Shown here: positions 1-5,842 of the stretch, in pieces | Position numbering within the stretch: the first letter of the stretch is position 1 | Layout: each line of letters opens with the position of its first letter | From: Bacteroidales bacterium | Lineage (GTDB): Bacteria > Bacteroidota > Bacteroidia > Bacteroidales > UBA932 | Direction: 5' to 3' | Length of the DNA stretch: 6,479 bases | Assembly: GCA_017555445.1 (NCBI GenBank) | Contig: JAFZGK010000054.1 | Location: 1-6,479, forward strand | Program-made: the position numbers and the translations under genes | Notes under the pieces: generated by a model | Seen by the model: only the letters and a program-made list of their open reading frames with translations | The model's database searches: none | Told to the model about the DNA's origin: nothing

Positions 1-303
1 ATCAATACTTTCTGCAAGGTTCGTTCTGAGAAGAGTGAACATCCTGCATATCAGTATTTCTTCCAGAGAAATCTTCCTGGCGATGATGAGGATCCTGCAA
101 AAGATCCGGGCGCATTCCACTCTTCTGAGCTCTGGTACATGTTCGGAACTCTTGACAAGAGCTGGAGACCATTCACTGAAGCTGACTATGCATTGAGTAA
201 TGCAATGGTTGACGCCTGGACTTCATTCTGCAAGACCGGCAATCCAGGTTGGGAGCCATATACAGCAGAAAACCCTGTAATCAAGGTGTTTGATGTCGAG
301 TAA
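1..303 (+). CDS. Type-B carboxylesterase, C-terminal fragment (5' end outside window)
   Basis: The last 100 residues are in frame 1 and end at TAA 301-303; the start lies outside the window. The segment around residues 37-49 (GAFHSSELWYMFG) matches the region of type-B carboxylesterases (para-nitrobenzyl esterase/cholinesterase-like alpha/beta hydrolases) that carries the catalytic histidine, here His40. It is followed by the usual helix ending in a 'W..F.KTGNP' element (residues 73-82) and a short tail. Family members hydrolyse carboxylic esters with a Ser-Glu/Asp-His triad; the Ser and acidic residue would lie upstream of the window. Substrate and location cannot be judged because the N-terminus, with any signal peptide, is missing. 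The gene is followed at once by its own terminator and appears to be the last of its transcription unit. The family assignment is good; the specific function is unknown. Confidence 0.85.
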   Translation: MNTFCKVRSEKSEHPAYQYFFQRNLPGDDEDPAKDPGAFHSSELWYMFGTLDKSWRPFTEADYALSNAMVDAWTSFCKTGNPGWEPYTAENPVIKVFDVE

Positions 304-324
304 TCATTCTTGATAATACAACGG

Positions 325-356
325 AAAGAGCAGCGCTGTTAGCGTTGCTCTTTTCT
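325..356 (+). terminator. Rho-independent terminator of the carboxylesterase gene
   Basis: A 12-bp stem, AAAGAGCAGCGC (325-336) with GCGTTGCTCTTT (342-353), contains one G-T pair and closes a 5-nt loop TGTTA. The T-run that completes it is short (351-354, then CT). It begins 22 nt after the stop codon. It is a good terminator for the + strand only, because the minus-strand reading lacks a long U-tract. Confidence 0.85.
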
Positions 357-371
357 ATAATGACATATAGA

Positions 372-453
372 TGGGATATCCCTCACTCACCGGGATTTGC
401 GCAGGAGCTGCGCTCCTTTGCACATCCCTCCCCGCCTGCGGCGGGGCGTTGCA
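372..453. repeat. 82-bp palindrome-rich intergenic repeat, copy 1
   Basis: This copy matches 483-564 at 80 of 82 positions (differences at 389 and 399). It contains a 10-bp palindrome GGGATATCCC (373-382), a hairpin AGGAGC-TGC-GCTCCT (403-417) enclosed by GGGAT (392-396) and ATCCC (424-428), and a hairpin CCCCGCC-TGC-GGCGGGG (430-446). Positions 378-392 match the 3' end of the adjacent tRNA-Ser at 14 of 15 bases. The structure resembles a REP/BIME-like intergenic element, but I cannot name a family. Short open frames across it (for example 371-592) merely translate the repeat twice and are not genes. Confidence 0.85.
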
Positions 454-482
454 ACAAAGAAGGCTGAAGCTGAAGCTTGTGC
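454..482. other. 29-bp spacer between the two 82-bp repeats
   Basis: The spacer contains a short GCTGAA tandem (GCTGAAGCTGAAGC, 463-476) and loosely complementary ends (ACAA at 454-457, TTGT at 478-481). Together with one repeat it gives a 111-bp period. No coding or regulatory role is visible. Confidence 0.5.
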
Positions 483-564
483 TGGGATATCCCTCACTCT
501 CCGGGATTTACGCAGGAGCTGCGCTCCTTTGCACATCCCTCCCCGCCTGCGGCGGGGCGTTGCA
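483..564. repeat. 82-bp palindrome-rich intergenic repeat, copy 2
   Basis: This is the second copy, with the same hairpins shifted by 111 bp: AGGAGC/GCTCCT at 514-528 and CCCCGCC/GGCGGGG at 541-557. Positions 489-503 (ATCCCTCACTCTCCG) are identical over 15 nt to the minus-strand 3' end of tRNA-Ser (635-621). The last bases, GCA (562-564), are also the first bases of the 60-bp palindrome that ends at the tRNA, so repeat and palindrome abut or slightly overlap. Confidence 0.85.
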
Positions 565-621
565 GACCACAATAAAAAAGGCGATCAAGTAAAACTTGTC
601 GCCTTTTTCCTTGTGGTCTGC
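562..621. repeat. 60-bp imperfect inverted repeat between the REP-like repeats and tRNA-Ser
   Basis: The outer arms are 11 bp and perfect: GCAGACCACAA (562-572) with TTGTGGTCTGC (611-621). After a 2x2 mismatch (573-574 against 609-610) the pairing continues as AAAAAGGCGA (575-584) with TCGCCTTTTT (599-608). A one-base bulge (585) follows, then CAAGT (586-590) with ACTTG (594-598) around a loop AAA. This gives 26 base pairs in total. The inner part is a terminator; the outer arms go beyond what a terminator needs. The right arm ends on the tRNA discriminator position. Confidence 0.85.
574..608 (-). terminator. Rho-independent terminator of tRNA-Ser (and possibly of the upstream operon)
   Basis: Read on the minus strand, the core is a stem of AAAAAGGCGACAAGT and its complement with a TTT loop, followed by a run of six U (complement of 574-579). 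It starts 13 nt after the tRNA 3' end. The + strand also shows A-run/stem/T-run symmetry, so it could work in both directions, although the + strand gene already has its own terminator. Confidence 0.8.
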
Positions 622-705
622 GGAGAGTGAGGGATTCGAACCCCCGGACCCGTTAAGATCAACGGTTTTCAAGACCGCCGCATTCGACCACTCTGCCAAC
701 TCTCC
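621..705 (-). tRNA. tRNA-Ser(UGA)
   Basis: The minus strand folds as a class II tRNA of 85 nt. The acceptor stem is GGAGAGT (705-699) with ACTCTCC (628-622), and the D arm lies in TGGCAGAGTGGTCGAATGC. The anticodon loop is CTTGAAA with anticodon TGA at 671-669 (complement TCA on +). A long variable arm around GATCTTAACGGGTC is diagnostic of Ser/Leu/Tyr tRNAs. The T arm is GGGGG-TTCGAAT-CCCTC. The discriminator is G (621), as in serine tRNAs. CCA is not encoded (GCA follows), so it must be added after transcription. The tRNA reads UCN serine codons, mainly UCA. It has its own promoter 27 nt upstream and a terminator just downstream. Confidence 0.97.
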
Positions 706-731
706 AATATGTTCCTTTTTGTAAGGGATTG

Positions 732-762
732 CAAAGGTACGAATTATTTCGAAACCTGCAAA
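732..762 (-). promoter_or_regulatory. Bacteroidota-type sigma-ABfr promoter for tRNA-Ser
   Basis: On the minus strand TTTG (762-759) is followed by 19 nt and then TACCTTTG (739-732). This is the published Bacteroidota vegetative consensus (-33 TTTG, spacer of about 19, -7 TAnnTTTG) with no deviation. The predicted start is about 7 nt downstream, leaving a leader of roughly 20 nt before the tRNA 5' end at 705. The promoter lies wholly in the 62-bp gap between the lspA stop and the tRNA. Confidence 0.85.
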
Positions 763-767
763 TTTTT

Positions 768-1358
768 TTAAGCTTTTTTGTCTTCCTCCTGTGCAAAATA
801 CTTGTAGTGGAAGAAAATCAGGTAGAATGCACCACAGGTTACGCAGCTGTCAGCGAAGTTGAATACTGCACCGAAGAATGTCTGCGGATAGTCCATCCAT
901 GGAAGCTTGTAGTCAAAGAGCGGGAAATAGAACATGTCCACCACCTGACCGAACATGAATGCGAATGGCGCCCCAGTCATGACTGTCTCAGGCCAGATAA
1001 GGCCATAGAAGAAACAGTCGATGATGTTGCCGAGGGCTCCAGCTGTGATCATGGTCAATCCTACAAGGACTCCTGTCGGAGTAGATGGTTTCTTTGCAAG
1101 CTTGCCTATCCACCAGCAGAGAACGCTGAACAGACCGATGCGGAACACTGAAAGGAACACCTTTCCCCATATACCGCCGAATGCCATTCCGAATGCCATT
1201 CCCTTATTGAGAACGAAATGCAGCTTGAACCAGTCGCCAAGAACGTCAATAGTCTCACCCAGTGACATGTTTGTCTTGACCAGAATCTTTATGATCTGAT
1301 CAAGAACAACAAGCACTGCTCCAAGTATGAAAAGCTTTGTACCCTTTGAAAGTTTCAT
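768..1358 (-). CDS. lspA: Lipoprotein signal peptidase (signal peptidase II)
   Basis: Of 196 residues, this inner-membrane aspartyl protease cleaves the signal peptide of prolipoproteins before the lipidated cysteine. Visible family motifs are LDQIIK (19-24), NKGMAF (51-56), GNIID (110-114), GQVVD (137-141) and FNFADS (166-171). The catalytic pair should be Asp141 and Asp170. Hydrophobic segments lie near residues 8-26, 64-85, 95-118 and 162-184, giving the expected four-helix topology. Two departures from the proteobacterial pattern are visible. The Arg of GNxxDR is Cys115. The two catalytic Asp are 29 residues apart instead of about 19, owing to an insertion with PLFDYKLPWMDYPQ (146-159); I believe such an insertion is usual in Bacteroidota. 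The start ATG is 6 nt after the dksA-like stop, so the two genes are probably cotranscribed and translationally coupled. No terminator follows. Confidence 0.95.
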   Translation of the reverse strand: MKLSKGTKLFILGAVLVVLDQIIKILVKTNMSLGETIDVLGDWFKLHFVLNKGMAFGMAFGGIWGKVFLSVFRIGLFSVLCWWIGKLAKKPSTPTGVLVGLTMITAGALGNIIDCFFYGLIWPETVMTGAPFAFMFGQVVDMFYFPLFDYKLPWMDYPQTFFGAVFNFADSCVTCGAFYLIFFHYKYFAQEEDKKA

Positions 1359-1364
1359 GAAAGA

Positions 1365-1757
1365 CTACTTATTCTTGTTCATCATCTCCTTAGCCTCAAC
1401 GGTAAGGGTTGCGTGAGGAACGAGGCGAAGTCTCTCCTTAGGGATAAGCTTACCTGTCATACGGCAAACACCGTAGGTCTTGTTCTCGATTCTGATAAGT
1501 GCAGCCTCAAGATTCTGTATGAACTTGTACTGACGCTGTGCAAGTGCACCAGCCTCCTCCTTTGAAAGAGCTGTCGCACCTTCCTCCATCACCTTGAATG
1601 TAGGAGATGTATCCTCGATGTCATTGCTAGAATCATGTGTGATAACATCACGGAGGGTCTTATATTCCTTTTTAGCCTTCTCAAGCATTTCAATAATGAT
1701 GGCTTTGAACTCCTGGAGTTCCTCATCGCTGTAGCGAACTTTGATTTCTTCTGCCAT
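1365..1757 (-). CDS. TraR/DksA family transcriptional regulator with degenerate zinc finger
   Basis: The product has 130 residues. The N-terminal part (about 8-92) is a long helical hairpin, as in DksA, whose tip enters the RNA polymerase secondary channel and adjusts promoter-complex stability together with ppGpp. The tip region NDIEDTS (45-51) offers Asp46 and Asp49, spaced like the functional DxxD of E. coli DksA. The C-terminal region YGVCRMTGKLIPKERL (95-110) is the zinc-finger region, but only Cys98 of the usual four cysteines remains; position 101 is Thr and the second pair is lost. This form is, to my knowledge, common in Bacteroidota. It lies between ileS (55-bp gap) and lspA (6-bp gap) and probably belongs to one operon. 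A weak -7-like TATATTTA (1794-1787) upstream has no matching -33. The family is certain; equivalence to E. coli DksA is inferred. Confidence 0.93.
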   Translation of the reverse strand: MAEEIKVRYSDEELQEFKAIIIEMLEKAKKEYKTLRDVITHDSSNDIEDTSPTFKVMEEGATALSKEEAGALAQRQYKFIQNLEAALIRIENKTYGVCRMTGKLIPKERLRLVPHATLTVEAKEMMNKNK

Positions 1758-1812
1758 AGTTTTATAGTTTTAATTCTGGTTATTCATAAATATATGCAAG
1801 TCAAGGGGACTA

Positions 1813-4800
1813 TTACTGTCTGTCAACCTTGATCCTGATTGTTCCTTCATTCCACTCCACTTCCGGAGCATCTCCTGCTTCAGCGAGAGGAGCCGCCTCC
1901 ACAGACACAGCGAGTGTCTGAGCAGCTACGTATTCACTGAAGTTTACAAGTGAAGCTGCAATCTCAGCACCATCCTCACCATCAGCAAAGATCTTCACAG
2001 CAACCTTGTCAGTCACATCGAAACCGCTGCTCTTACGGAGATTCTGGATTCTGTTGATGAGCTCACGCGCAACTCCCTCCTGCTTCAATGCCTCTGTGAT
2101 AGTGATATCAAGTGCAATTGTCATAGCACCCTCTGTCGCTACCAGCCAGCCAGGCATATCCTCAGATGAGATTTCATAGTCACCCTTGTTGAGGGTAACA
2201 TCTCCCGAAGGAAGGTTCAAAACATATCCTGTGCCAAGAGCCTCAGCAGCCTGGATTTCATTGATCACTTCCTGACCAAGAGTACCGAATGCAGCCGCAA
2301 TCTCCTTCATCTGTTTGCCATAGATCTTACCGAGAGTCTTGAAGTTAGGCTTGATCTTCTTGGTGATGAGGCCTGCAGTCTCTGAAATGAACTCAGCCTC
2401 CTTCACATTCACCTCGCTGAGAATGAGATCCTTCACGAGCTCAAGCTGATCCTTCACACGTGCATCAAGCACAGGGATGATAATCTTAGAAAGAGGTTTG
2501 CGGACATTGACCTCTGCCTTGCGGCGAAGTGCGAGAACCATTGAAGTAGCTCTCTGGGCAAGTTCCATTCTCTCCTCGAGATCCTTATCAACCACAGTCT
2601 CGTCATATGCAGGCATTGCCACATAGTGAACTGACTCTGACTCACCTTCAACAAGGTCAAGATAGAGACGGTCCATGAAGAACGGCGCGATAGGAGCAGC
2701 CAGCTTCGAAACAGCTACGAGCACCTGATAGAGGGTCTGATAAGCTGAAAGCTTGTCTGTATCCATTGTACCGCCCCAGAATCTCTTTCTGCCGAGACGT
2801 ACATACCAGTTGCTGACATGGTCACATACGAAGTCCTGGATAAGACGGCCTGCAGTAGTGATGTCATAATCCTCATATGCTGCAACTACATCCTTCACGA
2901 GAGTGTTGAGAAGCGAGATGATCCATCTGTCGATCTCAGGACGCTCCGACATCGGCACAGCCTCAGCTGAAGGGTCGAAGTTGTCGATGTTCGCATAAAG
3001 AGCGAAGAACGAATATGTATTGTAAAGTGTTCCGAAGAATTTACGACGCACCTCGTCGACACCGTTTACATCGAAACGGAGGTTGTCCCATGGCTGTGCA
3101 TTTGTAAGCATATACCATCTGAGAGCGTCAGCTCCATATGTATCGAGTGCCCAGAACGGATCGATAGCGTTACCGAGACGCTTACTCATCTTGTTTCCGT
3201 CCTTGTCAAGCACAAGACCGTTCGAGATGACACGCTTGAACGCGCACTTGTTGCTTACCATAGTGTTGATCGCATGGAGAGTATAGAACCATCCACGGGT
3301 CTGGTCGACACCCTCGGCGATGAAGTCTGCAGTGATTCCGAAGTTCTCTGAATCGATATTACGGAGACCCTCCTGAGCATATGGCATCGCACCTGAGTCG
3401 AACCATACATCGATAAGGTCGAGCTCACGCACCATCTTCTTTCCGCTGTCTGATACAAGGAAGATATTGTCTACATATGGGCGGTGGATGTCGATCCTGT
3501 CATAGTTCTCCTTCGACATATCCTCAGGGTTGAAGCCCTTGGCAGCGAACGGGTTCTCAGTCATGAAGCCTGCTGCAACAGCCTTGTCGATCTCAGCATA
3601 GAGTTCCTTGATCGAGCCTATACACTTCTCCTCCTTGCCGTCTTCAGACACCCAGATCGGGAGTGGAGTACCCCAGTAGCGGCTTCTTGAGAGGTTCCAG
3701 TCCTGGATATTCTCGAGCCACTTTCCGAAACGTCCTGTTCCTGTAGACTCAGGCTTCCACATGATCTGCTCGTTAAGCTCCATCATTCTCTCACGAACCG
3801 CTGTAGTCTTGATGAACCATGAGTTGAGCGGATAATAGAGAACCGGCTTGTCAGTACGCCAGCAGTGTGGATAGTTATGAGTATGCTTCTCGATCTTGAA
3901 AGCCTTGTTCTGCTGCTTGAGCATCACGCAGATGTCAACATCAAGTGTAGGGGCATCTTCTGCAAGTGTAGAATCGTATGCATTCTTTACGTAACGTCCT
4001 GCCCACTCCTTATAGTCCTCAGACATATTTGCAGCCGCGTACTCAGGATCGAGATCCTCTACGCAGAAGAAACGTCCGCGAAGGTCTACCTGCGCATGGA
4101 GGTCACCGTTGCGATCAACTACCTGGAGACCAGGAACGCCTGCAAGTCTTGCAACCTTGGCATCATCAGCACCGAATGTAGGAGCGATATGAACGATACC
4201 TGTACCATCCTCAGTTGTAACATAGTCACCAGGGATCACCTTGAAAGCCCCCTCACCAGGATTGAACCAAGGAATGAGCTGCTCGTATCGGATGCCTGTA
4301 AGCTCAGATCCCTTGAGAACACCATCGAGCACCTTGTAAGGCACGAGCTTGTCACCTGGCTTGTAATCCTCGAAAGCCACCTCTGCCGCCTTTGCATTGA
4401 AGAGGGATCCTACGAGAGCCTGAGCGACAACGTAGAGAGCCGGCTGACCTGTATATGGGTTGAACGAGAGAACTCGTACATAGTCAATGTTTGGACCTAC
4501 ACAGAGAGCTGTGTTTGAAGGAAGAGTCCAAGGAGTTGTGGTCCATGCAAGGAAATATGCAGGAACGCCCTCACTGAAGAGGAACTCCGACTTCTCGTCA
4601 CGGATCACAGCGAACTGTGCGGTAGCAGTTGTATCCTTCACGTCACGGTAGCAGCCAGGCTGGTTGAGCTCATGAGTACTCAGACCTGTTCCGGCAGCAG
4701 GTGAATATGGCTGGATGGACTTACCCTTGTAGAGGAGTCCCTTGTCATATACCTTCTTGAGGAGATACCAGAGAGTCTCGATATAACGGTTGTCATAAGT

Positions 4801-5247
4801 GATGTACGGATCATCCATGTCCACCCAGTAACCTACACGCTCTGTCATATTCACCCACTCGGCAGTGTACTTCATCACCTCCTTGCGGCAAGCGTCGTTA
4901 TATTCCTCGACTGTAATCTTTGTACCGATATCCTCCTTGGTGATGCCGAGCATCTTCTCGACACCAAGCTCGACTGGGAGACCATGAGTATCCCATCCTG
5001 CACGACGGTTCACCTTATAACCGCTCTGAGTCTTGTAACGGCAGATAGCATCCTTGATGGAACGAGCCATGACATGGTGAATACCTGGCATACCGTTAGC
5101 TGAAGGCGGACCTTCAAAGAAAATGAATTCCGGAGCACCTTCCCTTATCTCAAGCGACTTTTCGAACGCACGGTTCTTCTTCCATCTGTCGAGAATCTCA
5201 TTGCCCGCAGCAACGAGGTCAAGACCTTTATATTCGTGAAATTTCAT
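1813..5247 (-). CDS. ileS: Isoleucyl-tRNA synthetase, eukaryote-like type (IleRS2)
   Basis: This cytoplasmic class I synthetase of 1144 residues joins isoleucine to tRNA-Ile. The N-terminal Rossmann core contains EGPPSANGMPGIHH (45-58), where the class I HxGH signature is replaced by GIHH (55-58). It continues with WDTHGLPVE (85-93), YWGTPLPIW (524-532), DVWFDSG (613-619) and KMSKR (686-690). The CP1 editing domain shows WTTTPWTLPSNT (235-246) and GTGIVHIAPTFGADD (348-362), with Asp361/362 near the family's editing aspartate, so proofreading of mischarged valine should be intact. The anticodon-binding helical domain includes SNWYVRLGRKRFW (812-824). A long C-terminal extension (about 920-1144) has no zinc-finger cysteines, unlike the E. 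coli-type enzyme. Length and architecture fit the eukaryote-like bacterial class associated with low mupirocin sensitivity. It is the first gene of the minus-strand cluster; the start follows an A/T-rich leader without a clear Shine-Dalgarno site. Confidence 0.96.
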   Translation of the reverse strand: MKFHEYKGLDLVAAGNEILDRWKKNRAFEKSLEIREGAPEFIFFEGPPSANGMPGIHHVMARSIKDAICRYKTQSGYKVNRRAGWDTHGLPVELGVEKMLGITKEDIGTKITVEEYNDACRKEVMKYTAEWVNMTERVGYWVDMDDPYITYDNRYIETLWYLLKKVYDKGLLYKGKSIQPYSPAAGTGLSTHELNQPGCYRDVKDTTATAQFAVIRDEKSEFLFSEGVPAYFLAWTTTPWTLPSNTALCVGPNIDYVRVLSFNPYTGQPALYVVAQALVGSLFNAKAAEVAFEDYKPGDKLVPYKVLDGVLKGSELTGIRYEQLIPWFNPGEGAFKVIPGDYVTTEDGTGIVHIAPTFGADDAKVARLAGVPGLQVVDRNGDLHAQVDLRGRFFCVEDLDPEYAAANMSEDYKEWAGRYVKNAYDSTLAEDAPTLDVDICVMLKQQNKAFKIEKHTHNYPHCWRTDKPVLYYPLNSWFIKTTAVRERMMELNEQIMWKPESTGTGRFGKWLENIQDWNLSRSRYWGTPLPIWVSEDGKEEKCIGSIKELYAEIDKAVAAGFMTENPFAAKGFNPEDMSKENYDRIDIHRPYVDNIFLVSDSGKKMVRELDLIDVWFDSGAMPYAQEGLRNIDSENFGITADFIAEGVDQTRGWFYTLHAINTMVSNKCAFKRVISNGLVLDKDGNKMSKRLGNAIDPFWALDTYGADALRWYMLTNAQPWDNLRFDVNGVDEVRRKFFGTLYNTYSFFALYANIDNFDPSAEAVPMSERPEIDRWIISLLNTLVKDVVAAYEDYDITTAGRLIQDFVCDHVSNWYVRLGRKRFWGGTMDTDKLSAYQTLYQVLVAVSKLAAPIAPFFMDRLYLDLVEGESESVHYVAMPAYDETVVDKDLEERMELAQRATSMVLALRRKAEVNVRKPLSKIIIPVLDARVKDQLELVKDLILSEVNVKEAEFISETAGLITKKIKPNFKTLGKIYGKQMKEIAAAFGTLGQEVINEIQAAEALGTGYVLNLPSGDVTLNKGDYEISSEDMPGWLVATEGAMTIALDITITEALKQEGVARELINRIQNLRKSSGFDVTDKVAVKIFADGEDGAEIAASLVNFSEYVAAQTLAVSVEAAPLAEAGDAPEVEWNEGTIRIKVDRQ

Positions 5248-5266
5248 AAATAAAATTTATTTTACC

Positions 5267-5274
5267 TATTTTTG
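5267..5274 (+). promoter_or_regulatory. Candidate -7 element for cvpA-tsaB
   Basis: TATTTTTG fits TAnnTTTG and is the only such match on the + strand in the 87-bp intergenic gap. No TTTG is seen about 19 nt upstream (that stretch is the start of ileS), so support is moderate. The predicted start near 5281 would give a leader of about 50 nt. Confidence 0.4.
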
Positions 5275-5278
5275 CAGA

Positions 5279-5309
5279 CGGTTTGAAACCATCCGATTTT
5301 TTCAAACCG
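5279..5309. repeat. Perfect 10-bp inverted repeat in the ileS/cvpA divergent region
   Basis: CGGTTTGAAA (5279-5288) and TTTCAAACCG (5300-5309) are exact reverse complements around an 11-nt centre. The element lies between the two candidate -7 boxes and covers both predicted transcription starts. This position suits an operator or a leader hairpin common to both transcripts. Which regulator, if any, binds is unknown. Confidence 0.65.
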
Positions 5310-5317
5310 CAAAGATA
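5310..5317 (-). promoter_or_regulatory. Candidate -7 element for the ileS-dksA-lspA operon
   Basis: On the minus strand TATCTTTG matches TAnnTTTG exactly. The expected -33 TTTG, about 19 nt upstream inside the start of cvpA, is not recognisable. The predicted start is about 5303, giving an untranslated leader of about 55 nt that contains the 10-bp inverted repeat. Confidence 0.55.
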
Positions 5318-5334
5318 CAACTTTTAAGTGATTT

Positions 5335-5832
5335 ATGAATATAATAGACATCATTCTTTTGATATGCTTCATCCCGGCAGTAGTGCAGGGAATCAGAAAG
5401 GGCTTCATCTCACAGGTAATCTCAATAGTATCGCTGATTCTGGGCGTATGGATGTCTGCCCGCTTTGCCTCTATCGTTAGCGGATGGATCGGACAATGGA
5501 TCACAGCATCCACACAAGTTCTTGAACTAGTGGCATTTGCATTGATAATGATCCTTGTATTCCTTGTGTTGGGGGCATTAGGAAAAGTGATTGAAGCAAC
5601 CATAAAGCTTGTGATGCTCGGATGGCTGAACAAACTGCTTGGAGTTGCGTTCGCCCTTCTGAAGACAGCATTGATCGTGGGCCTTGTGATCATGGCATTC
5701 ACTTCCCTCAATCAGACCTTCGGACTTGTCAGTCCTGAGACCTTGGGAGAGTCTGTATTGTATACACCTTTGAAGAAAATGGCATATGATGTCTTCCCTT
5801 ATCTGAAGGGGCTCATATTCTGGAACAAATAA
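5335..5832 (+). CDS. CvpA family membrane protein
   Basis: The product has 165 residues. It is a small integral membrane protein of the CvpA (colicin V production) family, whose biochemical role is not established; in E. coli the homologue is needed for colicin V production. It begins MNIIDIILLI and has four predicted membrane segments near residues 3-19, 27-48, 61-83 and 99-122. It shows the family's GIRKGF turn (19-24) after the first helix and LNKLLGVAFALLKTALIV (98-115) at the last helix. The C-terminal 40 residues are polar to amphipathic. It is divergent from ileS and ends 10 bp before tsaB, so these two probably form a transcription unit. ATG 5335 is chosen because it gives the family N-terminus and no better start lies upstream. 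Confidence 0.9.
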   Translation: MNIIDIILLICFIPAVVQGIRKGFISQVISIVSLILGVWMSARFASIVSGWIGQWITASTQVLELVAFALIMILVFLVLGALGKVIEATIKLVMLGWLNKLLGVAFALLKTALIVGLVIMAFTSLNQTFGLVSPETLGESVLYTPLKKMAYDVFPYLKGLIFWNK

Positions 5833-5842
5833 TATCAAAGAC

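Noticed and set aside
372..564. Possible minimal CRISPR array (two repeats, one 29-bp spacer)
   Set aside because: The repeats are 82 bp, contain several internal hairpins and occur only twice; no cas genes or leader. A REP-like pair explains it better.
489..635. attL/attR pair of an element integrated in tRNA-Ser
   Set aside because: The 15-nt identity is inverted, not direct, and the interval holds only the second repeat and the terminator palindrome with no integrase or cargo.
371..699. Several overlapping 60-77 codon open frames on both strands
   Set aside because: They translate the two 82-bp repeats (peptides appear twice), the terminator and the tRNA; no coding character beyond the lack of stops in GC-rich palindromes.
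729..1151. 140-codon + strand open frame
   Set aside because: It is antisense to lspA, which has clear family motifs; the + frame has no recognisable protein features.
1787..1794. TATATTTA as a separate promoter for the dksA-like gene
   Set aside because: It differs from TAnnTTTG at the last base and has no TTTG about 19 nt upstream; cotranscription with ileS is the simpler reading.
3865..4518. 217-codon + strand open frame
   Set aside because: It is antisense to the IleRS editing region; a shadow frame produced by the codon usage of ileS.
5262..5711. 149-codon minus-strand open frame
   Set aside because: It is antisense to cvpA and runs through the intergenic palindrome; low-complexity composition with no family features, whereas cvpA matches a known family.
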